Below, piece after piece: positions 41,883 to 50,191 of a stretch of DNA of 64,000 bases (position 1 is its first letter; each line of letters opens with the position of its first letter). This DNA is from Enterococcus malodoratus ATCC 43197 (GTDB taxonomy: Bacteria; Bacillota; Bacilli; Lactobacillales; Enterococcaceae), in contig NZ_KE136482.1 in assembly GCF_000407185.1 (NCBI RefSeq), forward strand, positions 1,054,001 to 1,118,000, written 5' to 3'. The notes under the pieces are model-generated. The model saw only the letters and a program-made list of their open reading frames with translations. It did no database searches and had not been told where the DNA came from. The position numbers and the translations under genes are program-made.

Positions 41883-44342
41883 CTATGGTGCGGTAGTTAG
41901 CGTCCAATCCATCGTTGCCGTATAACTTAAACCAGCGACACCTGAATGAGCCAATAAATCCAACTCAACATCATTAAACGAATAGTCTAGTTGATATACG
42001 CCCTGTGTTGCACCACTTGTTAGTGCTACAGTGGTACTATCAGAAGGAATAGACTTGTTTCCTGCTGAACTGATACTAGATAATGATTCGTTATGCTTGT
42101 TGTAATTTTGCACTTCTTTCAAGTCACCATTTTTCAATTGAATAGTAGTCGTTGTTGGTAAGGTCTTTGAACCACTAATAAATTGACCTAGTTTAGTTGT
42201 TAATGACCAGCCACTTAAACTTTCCTGATCCATATAACGGATATATGGATTATAACCAGCTTGATACGAACTGCTGTCTAACCCTTTCGTCTGTGCATAT
42301 GGCTTCACTTCCACGGCGCCAAAGCGAAAATCAGGAAGATTGATCAATCCAGCATTACCGGTTGGCTTCAAATTTGGTTCATCTGGATCATCAATTCGAA
42401 CAAAATTTTCAGCGGTCATCGGACTGGCCATATTCCCATCAATTTCGATCTCTGCTGGCAAGACTTGGTTCACCGCACCTGTAGCGGTATCTGTAAACGT
42501 GATACCCGCGTAGTTATTTGGTCCGCTACTTGGAATACTGATCCCTGTCAAGTTAAATCCGCTTGTCCAATCTCCTGGTGAAACCGTAAAGTTCACAGGT
42601 GAACCACCTGCCGGAGTTATCGTTACTTGCGTTGGATGAGACAGACCAGAAGCCCAGTTGCTTGTGGCTTTTAGTTTCAAATCCTTAAGTGCAGTTAATC
42701 CAGTATTGGTTAACCTAGATGTCCAATTCACAGTACCGCCATTCCCCACTAATTGCGGGTTTGGTGTCAAATCCAATGTCGCCGTAGTTTTTGCCAAACG
42801 ATAGTGGTGCTTAATTTCTTTGTTTCCTTTTACATTAGCAATCGAAACAGGTGTCGCCGCAGAATTCACGGTTCCTAGTGCATCAGTGACATTTTCCCAA
42901 CCATCATAGTTCCAATCGTCCCCAGAAGAATCCGTCAGGGTTGCAGTTGGCGTCTTCGTATAGGTATCATTATCATCCGTAGATACCGTATTAGGATTTG
43001 GCGTAACCCCGATCAGGGTCGTTCCATCAGAAACATCCACAATTCTCTCTATTAACGTATGCTGTTTCTTTCTATAGACATATTGAATAGTTGTATGTGC
43101 ATTGATTACTTGGGATACAGGAGTCGTTTTAGGCCGCATCGCACTCATCGGTTCCGTACTTAATTTCCAGCCCTGATACTCCCAATCCGCGCCACCTGAA
43201 TCGGTTTTCGGATCAGCAGGAGTCTGCGTGAAAGTTGAACCCGTAGGAACGGAGCTCGTTCCATTCCAAGAAGGATCAACAAATACACTACTTTCATCAA
43301 TATATTGTTCTGTAACAGTTCGTGCCGCTTTTACATCATAAACAATATGCACTTCATCTTTGGAATCATCAAATTCAGATCCAAAAGAGACATTCGGTGG
43401 ATATGTGGTATCAATAGAAGCTTGATTCCCCGCTCCTTTATACCAACCTTGATAAGTATAAATGTTTGAACCACTCACATAGGTCTTAGGTAATGTGCTT
43501 CCGCCAGACATCGTATAATTGAACGGATCAGACGTAACATCCGATGTCCTATTTTGAGTATATCCAGATGGCGGATTAATTAGTCCTCCAGAGAGATTTT
43601 CAAAAACTTCCTTTACCCTATGAAGGTTTGCATAGTAATAATTTGTATTTCCTTGCTCACTAAAAATTGTGTAGGCTCTATCGATAGTCGCATTATTATT
43701 TCCGCTCTGTTCACCTAATTCTATGGCCCCAAGGCCCAGACGTTTGTATTTTATCCCATTAACAGTGTACCCAAAACTAGAGTCATATAAATATGAATCA
43801 TCATTTTGTTTAACAAAAAGATCAGTCACCTTATTTTCAGAATAACTTGCCGTTGATTCTACAGGGAGGTTGCTATTCCTTTGAGACCACGTATAATAAT
43901 TAAATGTATTCCCACCTTGACAGACGAATGATTTAATATGCCGAGCATTCACACCTGTTATTTTGATATTTGAAAGATATCTATTAATAGTTCGCGCCCC
44001 ATTCATAACTGGATAGGAAGTACTCCTGCTATATGCAGGTAATTTTATAGAAAAGTCATTCATTAAAGGATTTGCTTTACTTATATTTGCTGACGTATTA
44101 CTAAGGAAAGAAAAAGTCGCATAGCCATATCCATCTGAATAAGTCAATATTTCGACCAAATCTGCTGAAATATCTAGTGGAGTGGATAGCTCTGTCCCAT
44201 CTTTTGCTAAGATCTTGATTCCAACATCTTTCTCAGGTACATTTACGGATACAGCAGCATTCACCTCTGGCCCAATTGCAACTTCAATAACCACTCCTAA
44301 GAAAGTTAGAAATGCCATAACTATTTTCAATACTTTATTCAT
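41883..44342 (-). CDS. Large WxL-domain surface protein with MucBP-like repeats
   Basis: 819 residues with a signal peptide (MNKVLKIVMAFLTFLGVVIE). An N-terminal lectin-like or adhesive region (about 35-330) is followed by two MucBP-like repeats (YIDESSVFVDPSWNG; RIVDVSDGTTLIGVTPNPN), each with a DWEYQGW/DWNYDGW element, then a DUF11-like segment and a C-terminal WxL domain (SGWSLTTKLGQF and the final MDWTLTTAP). WxL domains bind peptidoglycan non-covalently. It overlaps the LPXTG gene by eight bases, exactly as in cluster 2. Confidence 0.85.
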   Translation of the reverse strand: MNKVLKIVMAFLTFLGVVIEVAIGPEVNAAVSVNVPEKDVGIKILAKDGTELSTPLDISADLVEILTYSDGYGYATFSFLSNTSANISKANPLMNDFSIKLPAYSRSTSYPVMNGARTINRYLSNIKITGVNARHIKSFVCQGGNTFNYYTWSQRNSNLPVESTASYSENKVTDLFVKQNDDSYLYDSSFGYTVNGIKYKRLGLGAIELGEQSGNNNATIDRAYTIFSEQGNTNYYYANLHRVKEVFENLSGGLINPPSGYTQNRTSDVTSDPFNYTMSGGSTLPKTYVSGSNIYTYQGWYKGAGNQASIDTTYPPNVSFGSEFDDSKDEVHIVYDVKAARTVTEQYIDESSVFVDPSWNGTSSVPTGSTFTQTPADPKTDSGGADWEYQGWKLSTEPMSAMRPKTTPVSQVINAHTTIQYVYRKKQHTLIERIVDVSDGTTLIGVTPNPNTVSTDDNDTYTKTPTATLTDSSGDDWNYDGWENVTDALGTVNSAATPVSIANVKGNKEIKHHYRLAKTTATLDLTPNPQLVGNGGTVNWTSRLTNTGLTALKDLKLKATSNWASGLSHPTQVTITPAGGSPVNFTVSPGDWTSGFNLTGISIPSSGPNNYAGITFTDTATGAVNQVLPAEIEIDGNMASPMTAENFVRIDDPDEPNLKPTGNAGLINLPDFRFGAVEVKPYAQTKGLDSSSYQAGYNPYIRYMDQESLSGWSLTTKLGQFISGSKTLPTTTTIQLKNGDLKEVQNYNKHNESLSSISSAGNKSIPSDSTTVALTSGATQGVYQLDYSFNDVELDLLAHSGVAGLSYTATMDWTLTTAP

Positions 44343-44778
44343 GCACTTTTCTCCTCTCTCTTTTAAGATAGAAGAAAATCAACATAAGTAAGAAAACACC
44401 CGCAAATGGTAACGCTAAATGAACCATTTCCCCTGTACTGGGCAACAATTTATCATCTGCATAATACCGAGTCGTACCACTTGATCCCCCACCACCATTC
44501 CCTAACCACAAAAAGCCATTTTCCTTTTTGTTAGTATCTGGCAATGAAGTGGAACTTTGTACAATACTGCTCGAACTAGTTGAACTGGATGTGCTTGAAC
44601 TAGATGTAGAACTTGAACTGCTTGTAGAAGAGGTTGTACTACTCGAACTGGTAGAGCCCACAAATCCGACTCCTACATGATTCTGCGTTGTCTGACTTGC
44701 TGCATATACAACTGTAGCGCCACTAGTTCCCAAACAAAACAACCCGACAAACACAACCCATAATCTATTCTTTTTCAT
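44335..44778 (-). CDS. Small LPXTG-anchored surface protein of WxL operon 1
   Basis: 147 residues: signal peptide, a long Ser/Thr linker (about 40-75), and a sorting signal LPSTGE followed by a hydrophobic helix and the basic tail KRERRKVHE. Sortase would attach it covalently to the wall. The same position in cluster 2 holds the 121-residue LPMTGE protein. It overlaps the DUF916/DUF3324 gene by 14 bases. Confidence 0.85.
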   Translation of the reverse strand: MKKNRLWVVFVGLFCLGTSGATVVYAASQTTQNHVGVGFVGSTSSSSTTSSTSSSSSTSSSSTSSSTSSSSIVQSSTSLPDTNKKENGFLWLGNGGGGSSGTTRYYADDKLLPSTGEMVHLALPFAGVFLLMLIFFYLKRERRKVHE

Positions 44779-45835
44779 GCATCTCCCTTCCTTTCTTTCG
44801 TTTGATTAGGCGAATGATGAGCCAAGCGGTCACGACAGCGGTCAATGTACCAACGACGTAAAAACTGACCATCCACCAGCTTGGAATGAAAATACGGAAA
44901 GCGGTCTGCTTGTTCATCTTTTCGGCCATTTCACGAGTAATGGTGAAATCTTCTTTGAAATTCCATGTCTTCGTTTTGCCTTTGATCTTTCCGATAAAGG
45001 TATATTCACCTGCCGAAACTTCCTGCATTCCCCAATCAATTTGAAATGGAAAAACTGAATTCGGTGCGATTTTTACGTCTTCGAGACTGTTCTTCGCCAA
45101 CGTACTTTTTTGACCTTTACGAACGATTTTCCCTTCTGCGGTTAGCTTTTGCATGGCTTCTGGATGAGGATTTTGAATACTTGCTTCTAGAACCTTACTG
45201 CCATAATCAATTTCTGGTTGAAGTTTTGTCAGCTTTAAGTCCGTTTCTCCATACACAGGCGCAAAATCCTGTTCAGTTAAGACAAGTCCAATTGCATAAC
45301 CATACGTATTTTTCACTGACATCCCTTTGGAATCATCTTCTTTTCCTTCCGATTTCAATGAGATTCTTATACCGCCAAGAAGGATTCCTTGAAATGGCTC
45401 TGCGGGAGTCTGAATATCTATTTCAGCTTGACCTTCTGAAAAAGCATCCACAGTTGCTTCCTTATTCTTTGGTTTTGCTACGTCTGTGATCGGAAGCTTC
45501 ATACTTTTATCCGGTTTTTTTTCGCGTTTATCATAAGTAATCAAGCCGTTACGATTCGTTGCCGCATTGATCACTTCTACTTTATACGTTTGTTTCTCCG
45601 GAGAAGTGTTCATGATTTTCACTTGAATCGTTTGGCTTTGTTCTGGCTTCATCAATAGATGGTAAAAACTTATCCGATCATTGATCTGATTATCTGGTAA
45701 GACCGCTTGTACCGTGAAGCCGGCACGTTTTTCATTTTCTGTAATCCCTTTTGACTCTTTTCCTTCTTCCGCAAAAGTGATGCTGGGAAATAGAATCAAT
45801 ACTACTAAGCTTAAAATCGGGAGTAGTCGTTTCAT
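44765..45835 (-). CDS. DUF916/DUF3324 WxL-interacting protein
   Basis: 356 residues: signal peptide; DUF916 (about 35-155, FTVQAVLPDNQINDRISFYHLLMKPEQ); DUF3324 (about 165-300); and a C-terminal membrane helix (WWMVSFYVVGTLTAVVTAWL) with a basic cytoplasmic tail. Members bind WxL proteins and host matrix ligands, and form a surface complex with them. It lies between the WxL gene and the LPXTG gene. It is paralogous to 58767-59846. Confidence 0.92.
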   Translation of the reverse strand: MKRLLPILSLVVLILFPSITFAEEGKESKGITENEKRAGFTVQAVLPDNQINDRISFYHLLMKPEQSQTIQVKIMNTSPEKQTYKVEVINAATNRNGLITYDKREKKPDKSMKLPITDVAKPKNKEATVDAFSEGQAEIDIQTPAEPFQGILLGGIRISLKSEGKEDDSKGMSVKNTYGYAIGLVLTEQDFAPVYGETDLKLTKLQPEIDYGSKVLEASIQNPHPEAMQKLTAEGKIVRKGQKSTLAKNSLEDVKIAPNSVFPFQIDWGMQEVSAGEYTFIGKIKGKTKTWNFKEDFTITREMAEKMNKQTAFRIFIPSWWMVSFYVVGTLTAVVTAWLIIRLIKRKKGREMHEKE

Positions 45836-45901
45836 GTTTGGCTCCTTTAGACAAGAACAGGTTGAAGCTGCGGTGCAACTTCAGCCTGTCGTTTTTCCTA
45901 T

Positions 45902-46681
45902 TTAAATTGAATCAGTCAATGTCCAATCCACTGTACCTTCGTATTGTTCACCTGCTGCGACCGCATTCATCGCTGCTGCTGGAACATTTAGATTGATACT
46001 AGTAAATTCTCCTTGCCAGTACCCTTCACCACGACCGTCAGCCGCACTTGCTGCAGTTTCGCCAGAAGCACTCATGATTGTTGAACTAGTCGTACTTAAT
46101 GTCACTGCTGAAGTTACTGTGTCAGGTGTATGAACGGTTGCACTAGCTGTAGTCGGTGTTGCAACCCAACCAGTCGGATTCATTTCATTAATACTTTGAG
46201 ACATGGTAATTGTTGCTCCTGCTAATGTTTTACTTGATCCACTATCTTGCAAATCAGCTGTTAATTTCGCTTCTAATTTCCAACCAGCAGCACGCGTACC
46301 ACGCACATCACCGACCAAGAAGTGTTTGGTTGCCGGGTTTGTTGTTCCTACTCCACCAGTATTCGTTGCTGGACTACCTTCCCAGTTCGCATCAATTGTA
46401 ATTGTTGTAGGGGTAGTTTGCACAGTTGAAGGTACGGCAGTTTCCGCAAAGTTAAATTCTTTTGGTACATAAATTAAGCCAAAATCAGAAGCTGGCGGTG
46501 TCACTGGTGGAACAACGGGTGGTGTGATTGGAGGTGTTACCAATGTCCCCTTCTTAAATGACACCGAACCATTTGATTGACTACCATAAGTCGCCGCATC
46601 TGCCGGTAATGCAGTAGTCACTAATACGCCCCCTAAAAATGCCGTACTTAACAAACCTGTCACTAATTTCTTCTTATTCAT
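45902..46681 (-). CDS. WxL-domain cell-wall protein (first gene of WxL operon 1)
   Basis: 259 residues: signal peptide ending near ADA, a proline-rich linker (TPPITPPVVPPVTPPASDFG), then one WxL domain with GWKLEAKLTADLQDSG and the terminal VDWTLTDSI. Known members attach non-covalently to peptidoglycan. It opens the operon, 120 bases from the inverted repeat of the putative promoter switch, a distance almost the same in cluster 2 (122 bases). Confidence 0.92.
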   Translation of the reverse strand: MNKKKLVTGLLSTAFLGGVLVTTALPADAATYGSQSNGSVSFKKGTLVTPPITPPVVPPVTPPASDFGLIYVPKEFNFAETAVPSTVQTTPTTITIDANWEGSPATNTGGVGTTNPATKHFLVGDVRGTRAAGWKLEAKLTADLQDSGSSKTLAGATITMSQSINEMNPTGWVATPTTASATVHTPDTVTSAVTLSTTSSTIMSASGETAASAADGRGEGYWQGEFTSINLNVPAAAMNAVAAGEQYEGTVDWTLTDSI

Positions 46682-46721
46682 CTCTTTCTCTCCTTAAAAT
46701 AATTTAATTTTGTATATCAAA

Positions 46722-46740
46722 AATGTACATACAGTACATT
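46722..46740. promoter_or_regulatory. Palindrome in the WxL operon 1 leader
   Basis: AATGTAC-ATACA-GTACATT, a perfect 7-bp inverted repeat between the switch repeat and the WxL start codon. Cluster 2 has a different palindrome at the matching place (60625-60648). It may be an operator. Confidence 0.4.
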
Positions 46741-46800
46741 CGATACTAAAATAAGTGCAATGGGCCTAACTTTTAATGACAAATCAAGAATTTTATCTGG

Positions 46801-46820
46801 GTTTAGTTAAAACTAGGAAT
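46801..46820 (+). repeat. Left inverted repeat of segment 1
   Basis: 20 bp starting GTTTAGTTAA, identical to the complement of 48375-48394. The inner TAGTTAAAACTA is itself nearly palindromic, as expected for a tyrosine-recombinase core site with two arms. Confidence 0.9.
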
Positions 46821-46832
46821 CAGACTAAAAAC

Positions 46833-46879
46833 ACCGTCATACCAACGTTTACAAGCGATGGATGACGGTACCTGACGGC
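46833..46879. promoter_or_regulatory. TGACGG motif cluster near left end of segment 1
   Basis: ACCGTCA (46833-46839, inverted), TGACGGT (46863-46869) and TGACGGC (46873-46879); the last two are ten bases apart, one helical turn. Matching motifs lie at the other end and in segment 2. They may be arm-type recombinase sites. Confidence 0.5.
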
Positions 46880-46959
46880 TTTTACGTATGTTTGTGAATT
46901 TCACTTTATTCTTTTTAATAACTTTTCGGTAAAAAAATAAATATTTGCTTAACAAACCT

Positions 46960-46975
46960 AAGTAAGCGCTTACTT
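46960..46975. promoter_or_regulatory. 16-bp palindrome, cre-like, between recombinase and left repeat
   Basis: AAGTAAGCGCTTACTT is perfectly palindromic and close to an ideal cre. AGCGCTTACTT recurs at 60893-60903 at the same place in segment 2. Its role is unknown; CcpA binding is a guess. Confidence 0.45.
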
Positions 46976-47033
46976 CGATGGAGCAAAAAAGACTCACCAA
47001 ATAGCTGAATATCTTTAAAAAAACGCCAGCTAT

Positions 47034-48149
47034 TTAACTATAATTTCTATTTGCGGTTTCCATTTGGTAAATGACCTCTACTCTTTGTTCCAACATTGAG
47101 TCCGCATAAGTATCTAATGTTAGTTTTGTCGAAGCGTGTCCCAACAGTGCACTAACGGATAAGATATCGCCTTGTACTTCCAAGCAACGAGTCGCAAACG
47201 TATGGCGTAGTTGATGAAAGTGGATATCTTCTAATCCACATTTCTTTCGGATTCGATGAAAGTGATAAGTTAGTAACCGTGGCTCCATCGGATGGTTGTT
47301 CGTAGAGAAGACAAAAATTCCTTTGGATTTGCGGCGATACTTCATTAATTCCTTCCGAAGAGATTTGCTAAGTGGAACTGAGCGGATACCTGAATCGGTT
47401 TTCGTTGAACCAATGACCAGTTGTGTCTTTTGATCTTTTAATTTTAAGGCGATTCGTTGATATGTCTGATTCACCTGAATCAGATTGCGTTCAAAATCAA
47501 TATCGCTCCATTTTAATGCAGCGATTTCTCCAATGCGCAGACCTGTATATAGTGCTAAGTAAGTCGGTAATCCCTTACCAGTTTTTTCTTTTAAAGCAGT
47601 CTTTTCAAGATTGAACTGTTCCTTTTTCGTTAATGCACGAATGATTGGTTTACGAGATTTTGGTAATTTTAACTCCGAGAACGGATTATCTTTGATCTTT
47701 TTATTTTCTTTTGCGGCGTTTAAACATTTGCCTGTTATTCGCAGAATTACTTTCATCGTAGACAGATGTAATCCTTTCTCAGACCATTTGGTGACCAACT
47801 TTTTCCCGATATCTGGTGTTAGTTCATTCAAATAATGGTGCCCGATAAAAGGAAAAACATACTTCGCCAACTTGTATCGATAGGAACTATAAGTAGAAGG
47901 TTTTATCTCATTTTGAATTTCTTGCAGCCACTCTTTTCCCCATTCCTCCAATGGAATACAGGCATCCCCATAAATTTCACGATGTGTATGGTAGTGTGCC
48001 TTCAAGGAATACAGCTTGATCCGTACCTCTTGGAAAGCTTTTCCATAGATATAACCATATTTAATCTGTCCGTTGGCCTTGTACCCCTTTTTGTATCGTC
48101 CTTCCCATCGTCCATCTTTTCTTTTGTAGATATTTTCACCTTTGCGCAT
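47034..48149 (-). CDS. Tyrosine recombinase (integrase) inside switch segment 1
   Basis: 371 residues. An N-terminal AP2-like/arm-binding region (GENIYKRKDGRWEGRYKKGY), a SAM-like core-binding domain (about 70-160) and the catalytic domain with Arg in LYTGLRIGEIAALKW, HxxR in HQLRHTFATR, His in LLGHAST and the Tyr nucleophile in LTLDTYADSM. About 55-60% identical by eye to the recombinase at 60967-62073. It resembles Tn916/phage-type integrases, but no excisionase, attachment-site duplication or cargo is present. The flanking inverted repeats point to site-specific inversion. Confidence 0.9.
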   Translation of the reverse strand: MRKGENIYKRKDGRWEGRYKKGYKANGQIKYGYIYGKAFQEVRIKLYSLKAHYHTHREIYGDACIPLEEWGKEWLQEIQNEIKPSTYSSYRYKLAKYVFPFIGHHYLNELTPDIGKKLVTKWSEKGLHLSTMKVILRITGKCLNAAKENKKIKDNPFSELKLPKSRKPIIRALTKKEQFNLEKTALKEKTGKGLPTYLALYTGLRIGEIAALKWSDIDFERNLIQVNQTYQRIALKLKDQKTQLVIGSTKTDSGIRSVPLSKSLRKELMKYRRKSKGIFVFSTNNHPMEPRLLTYHFHRIRKKCGLEDIHFHQLRHTFATRCLEVQGDILSVSALLGHASTKLTLDTYADSMLEQRVEVIYQMETANRNYS

Positions 48150-48162
48150 AATTCTTTCCTCC

Positions 48163-48181
48163 TGACGGCTTAATTGACGGT
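48163..48181. promoter_or_regulatory. TGACGG motif pair upstream of recombinase 1
   Basis: TGACGGC (48163-48169) and TGACGGT (48175-48181), 12 bases apart, just before the recombinase start. Segment 2 has TGACGGC and TGACGTT with the same spacing at 62092 and 62104. They could bind the recombinase and also autoregulate it. Confidence 0.5.
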
Positions 48182-48291
48182 AAATATTTCGTTACTTTAA
48201 ACGATTTCCGCCTTAATCAACTTCTTTTTAATGTGATTCTCTGTTAACAGAATATTAAATATGTCTTTTTTTAATAAATTAAAACTATATA

Positions 48292-48320
48292 TTGATTATT
48301 CCTAGGCATTATCATATAAT
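48292..48320 (+). promoter_or_regulatory. Outward promoter of segment 1
   Basis: TTGATT (48292-48297), exactly 17 bases, TATAAT (48315-48320), reading right. It lies 54 bases inside the right repeat. In the orientation given it fires toward the terminator at 48456; inverted, it would read into WxL operon 1. Confidence 0.72.
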
Positions 48321-48374
48321 TAAATCAAATCAATTCATCTTTTTATTAGATAATTGTTTTTTAGAAAGAATTTT

Positions 48375-48394
48375 ATTCCTAGTTTTAACTAAAC
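48375..48394 (-). repeat. Right inverted repeat of segment 1
   Basis: Exact reverse complement of 46801-46820. AAGAATTTTAT precedes it and also occurs, in direct orientation, just left of the other repeat. Confidence 0.9.
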
Positions 48395-48455
48395 TATGTA
48401 ATAATTTAAATGAAAATAACATCTATAGCAAATCAATATCACCTAAATAACTGAG

Positions 48456-48493
48456 GGTATCTTCTCCAGAACGTTGAGAATATACCTTTTTTT
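48456..48493 (+). terminator. Terminator just outside segment 1
   Basis: GGTATCTTCTC (48456-48466) pairs with GAGAATATACC (48476-48486), one mismatch, then seven T's. It would stop the outward promoter's transcript after roughly 165 bases. Confidence 0.82.
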
Positions 48494-48693
48494 ATGTCGA
48501 AAAAAAATATGCACCCTTTTAAAAAATAATGTTCAAGTCTTATTTCTTCATTTTTGATAAATAACAAATAAAATCGTTTTTTCCATTTTTCTTTATTACA
48601 TCGCATAAACTCGTTCTTCCACTTTTAATTTTTTTCCTATATTTTTTTATTAGAGGCGTTATAAAACGCTTCCAAAAGAAAGGGGAGTTATAT

Positions 48694-49419
48694 ATGAAAA
48701 AAGTACGTAGAACAACTATTTTAGATGATAGGAACTGGTCACCGTTATGGGAACGGTACCTCAGAGCGGCGACTGTTTTTGATCCGCTGAAGGCTCACGA
48801 GATCACCTGTATCGTGCCGATTCCTGGGCGTTCTGGTGTTATCCTATTTACCACGAATGGGATCTTTTGCAGCTCGCAAAGCGCCTTAAAGACCTTGCAG
48901 CATTTCGCCTTTGCCCACTGTTTTCCGGAGTACAGCATCCTTGCTTCGGTTCTTAAGGACATCGGGGAGTTCGGGAAATACAAGTTTCCTTGGGCTTGTC
49001 CTTACTTCACCCTATTTCCACTAGAAACGATTCACCATACGATCTGGATCAATCCGCTCAAAATCGAGGATATCTATACTGTAGAGAATCAGTATTACGC
49101 GAGAGTGATTGATGGGCCGGATATTTATGTGCCGATTAGTCGTTACTACATTTTGTTACGTGCAGAGATTGCCTGTGGTATTTTAGCGGCGATTCGCCAA
49201 GACGCGTTTCATTATTCGATGCTAGGTACTTGTCCTAGTGACTATGTTCCTCTGTCGAATACGACTTTTTCCATTAGTCTTGGTAAGCGAACACTGTTGA
49301 ATCAATTCGTCACCCGAACTTGTGAAATCAATCGACGATACCAACGCGCACGCTTCCTCCACTATTATGATCAATTAGTCGACAACCCAGAGAACCTCTC
49401 TTGGGAGAATTGGAGCTAA
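48694..49419 (+). CDS. ComK-like protein
   Basis: 241 residues. The middle portion matches the layout of the ComK competence activator: KYKFPWACPYFTLFPLETIH and IWINPLKIEDI stand where ComK has KPPIMV...FLFPTLS...CGWI, followed by IDGPDIYVPISRYYILLRAE (ComK: GKTMELPISYNSFENQ). The fit is by eye and moderate. If real, it binds DNA as a regulator. AAAGGGGAG is a strong ribosome-binding site. It reads away from the WxL operon and ends at a strong terminator. Confidence 0.5.
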   Translation: MKKVRRTTILDDRNWSPLWERYLRAATVFDPLKAHEITCIVPIPGRSGVILFTTNGIFCSSQSALKTLQHFAFAHCFPEYSILASVLKDIGEFGKYKFPWACPYFTLFPLETIHHTIWINPLKIEDIYTVENQYYARVIDGPDIYVPISRYYILLRAEIACGILAAIRQDAFHYSMLGTCPSDYVPLSNTTFSISLGKRTLLNQFVTRTCEINRRYQRARFLHYYDQLVDNPENLSWENWS

Positions 49420-49424
49420 ACAAA

Positions 49425-49464
49425 AAAGGAGACTGAACGAGAAATCGTTCGGTCTCCTTTTTTT
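49425..49464 (+). terminator. Terminator of the ComK-like gene
   Basis: GGAGACTGAACGA pairs with TCGTTCGGTCTCC around GAAA (13 pairs including one T-G), then seven T's. Confidence 0.92.
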
Positions 49465-49688
49465 GTCATTATTGATAGTGCTGAATCACAGGTTGTCTTT
49501 TTTTACAAAGTGCTATTTCCAACTTTTTCTTCCAAATATTGGGGTTTCAAACGGTAACTCAACGTTTCTGAGGTGTAAAAGTTCGAAATTGAGGGTGCTG
49601 CATCGAATTCCCACATCGTGCCTTTTTTGGGATTCCGCTATTCTTTAGTCACCGGCCGGAACAAAATATAAAACATGGAGGCGTTCAA

Positions 49689-49895
49689 ATGTTACAAAAG
49701 CTTGGCACCAAATTACAAGTTCACCTATCTCAATTGGGTGTACAGAAATTGAAGAAAATTACCTTCCCAAATGTTGTTGATGATCCCGATGAAAATGAAA
49801 TCATCCAATTAGGTGAGATCATGCGGGATTTAGACAAAGACGGCACCCTGCTCGATGGCGTGATCATTACGAGTCAATCGAGAGTCACTAAATAA
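49689..49895 (+). CDS. DUF1659-like small protein
   Basis: 68 residues (MLQKLGTKLQVHLSQLGVQK ... LLDGVIITSQSRVTK). Length, beta-rich ends and position directly before a DUF2922 gene fit the DUF1659/DUF2922 pairs common in Firmicutes. Function unknown. GGAG lies ten bases ahead of the ATG. The next gene starts 23 bases later. Confidence 0.65.
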   Translation: MLQKLGTKLQVHLSQLGVQKLKKITFPNVVDDPDENEIIQLGEIMRDLDKDGTLLDGVIITSQSRVTK

Positions 49896-49918
49896 ACAGT
49901 AAAAAGGAGAAAATGTAC

Positions 49919-50131
49919 ATGAAAAAAATCGTATCAATCTTTAAAACCAGCGGTGGTCGTTCTCAAACATGGAGCTATACCGATCCTGGTGAAGGAAAAT
50001 CCACCGAAGAAATCCGCGGTATCTTAGAAAGATTCACCCTGCTTCACCTATTTGAAAAAGACGACGAAAAACTTTTTAACGAAATCGTCGGCGCAAAATA
50101 TGTCGAAACAGTAGAAACAATTATTTTCTAA
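49919..50131 (+). CDS. DUF2922 small protein
   Basis: 70 residues. The pattern VSIFKTSGGRSQTWSYTDPG ... FNEIVGAKYVETVETIIF is the DUF2922 signature: a short beta domain ending in a conserved AxxVxTxETxI strand. I prefer the second ATG (49919) because GGAG is then nine bases away; 49913 is the alternative. Function unknown. A 9-bp hairpin (50144-50163) follows the stop. Confidence 0.75.
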   Translation: MKKIVSIFKTSGGRSQTWSYTDPGEGKSTEEIRGILERFTLLHLFEKDDEKLFNEIVGAKYVETVETIIF

Positions 50132-50191
50132 TCACAGAAACTTGAGGAGTGCTCGCACTCCTCTATTAAGAAAAAGGAGGATAAGAATCCC

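Larger units (their letters stand above)
46801..48394. mobile_element. Putative invertible promoter segment 1 (recombinase cassette)
   Basis: It is bounded by a perfect 20-bp inverted repeat: 46801-46820 begins GTTTAGTTAAAACTAG, and its exact reverse complement is 48375-48394. It contains the tyrosine recombinase gene, TGACGG-type motifs near both ends, and an outward promoter near the right end. Length 1594 bp, nearly that of segment 2 (1602 bp). Seen directly: repeats, gene, promoter-like sequence. Inferred: the recombinase inverts the segment and so connects or disconnects the promoter from WxL operon 1. Confidence 0.7.

Noticed and set aside
46803-47000. 65-codon minus-strand frame between WxL gene and recombinase 1
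   Set aside because: It overlaps the inverted repeat, the TGACGG motifs and the palindrome; no family resemblance or ribosome-binding site.
46999-47035. AAATAGCTG/CAGCTATTT inverted repeat at the recombinase 1 stop as a terminator
   Set aside because: No T-run follows on the minus strand and the loop is long; termination there is doubtful.
47034-48149. Recombinase 1 as the integrase of an ordinary integrative element
   Set aside because: No excisionase, relaxase or phage genes and no direct attachment repeats; the flanking repeats are inverted and enclose only the recombinase.
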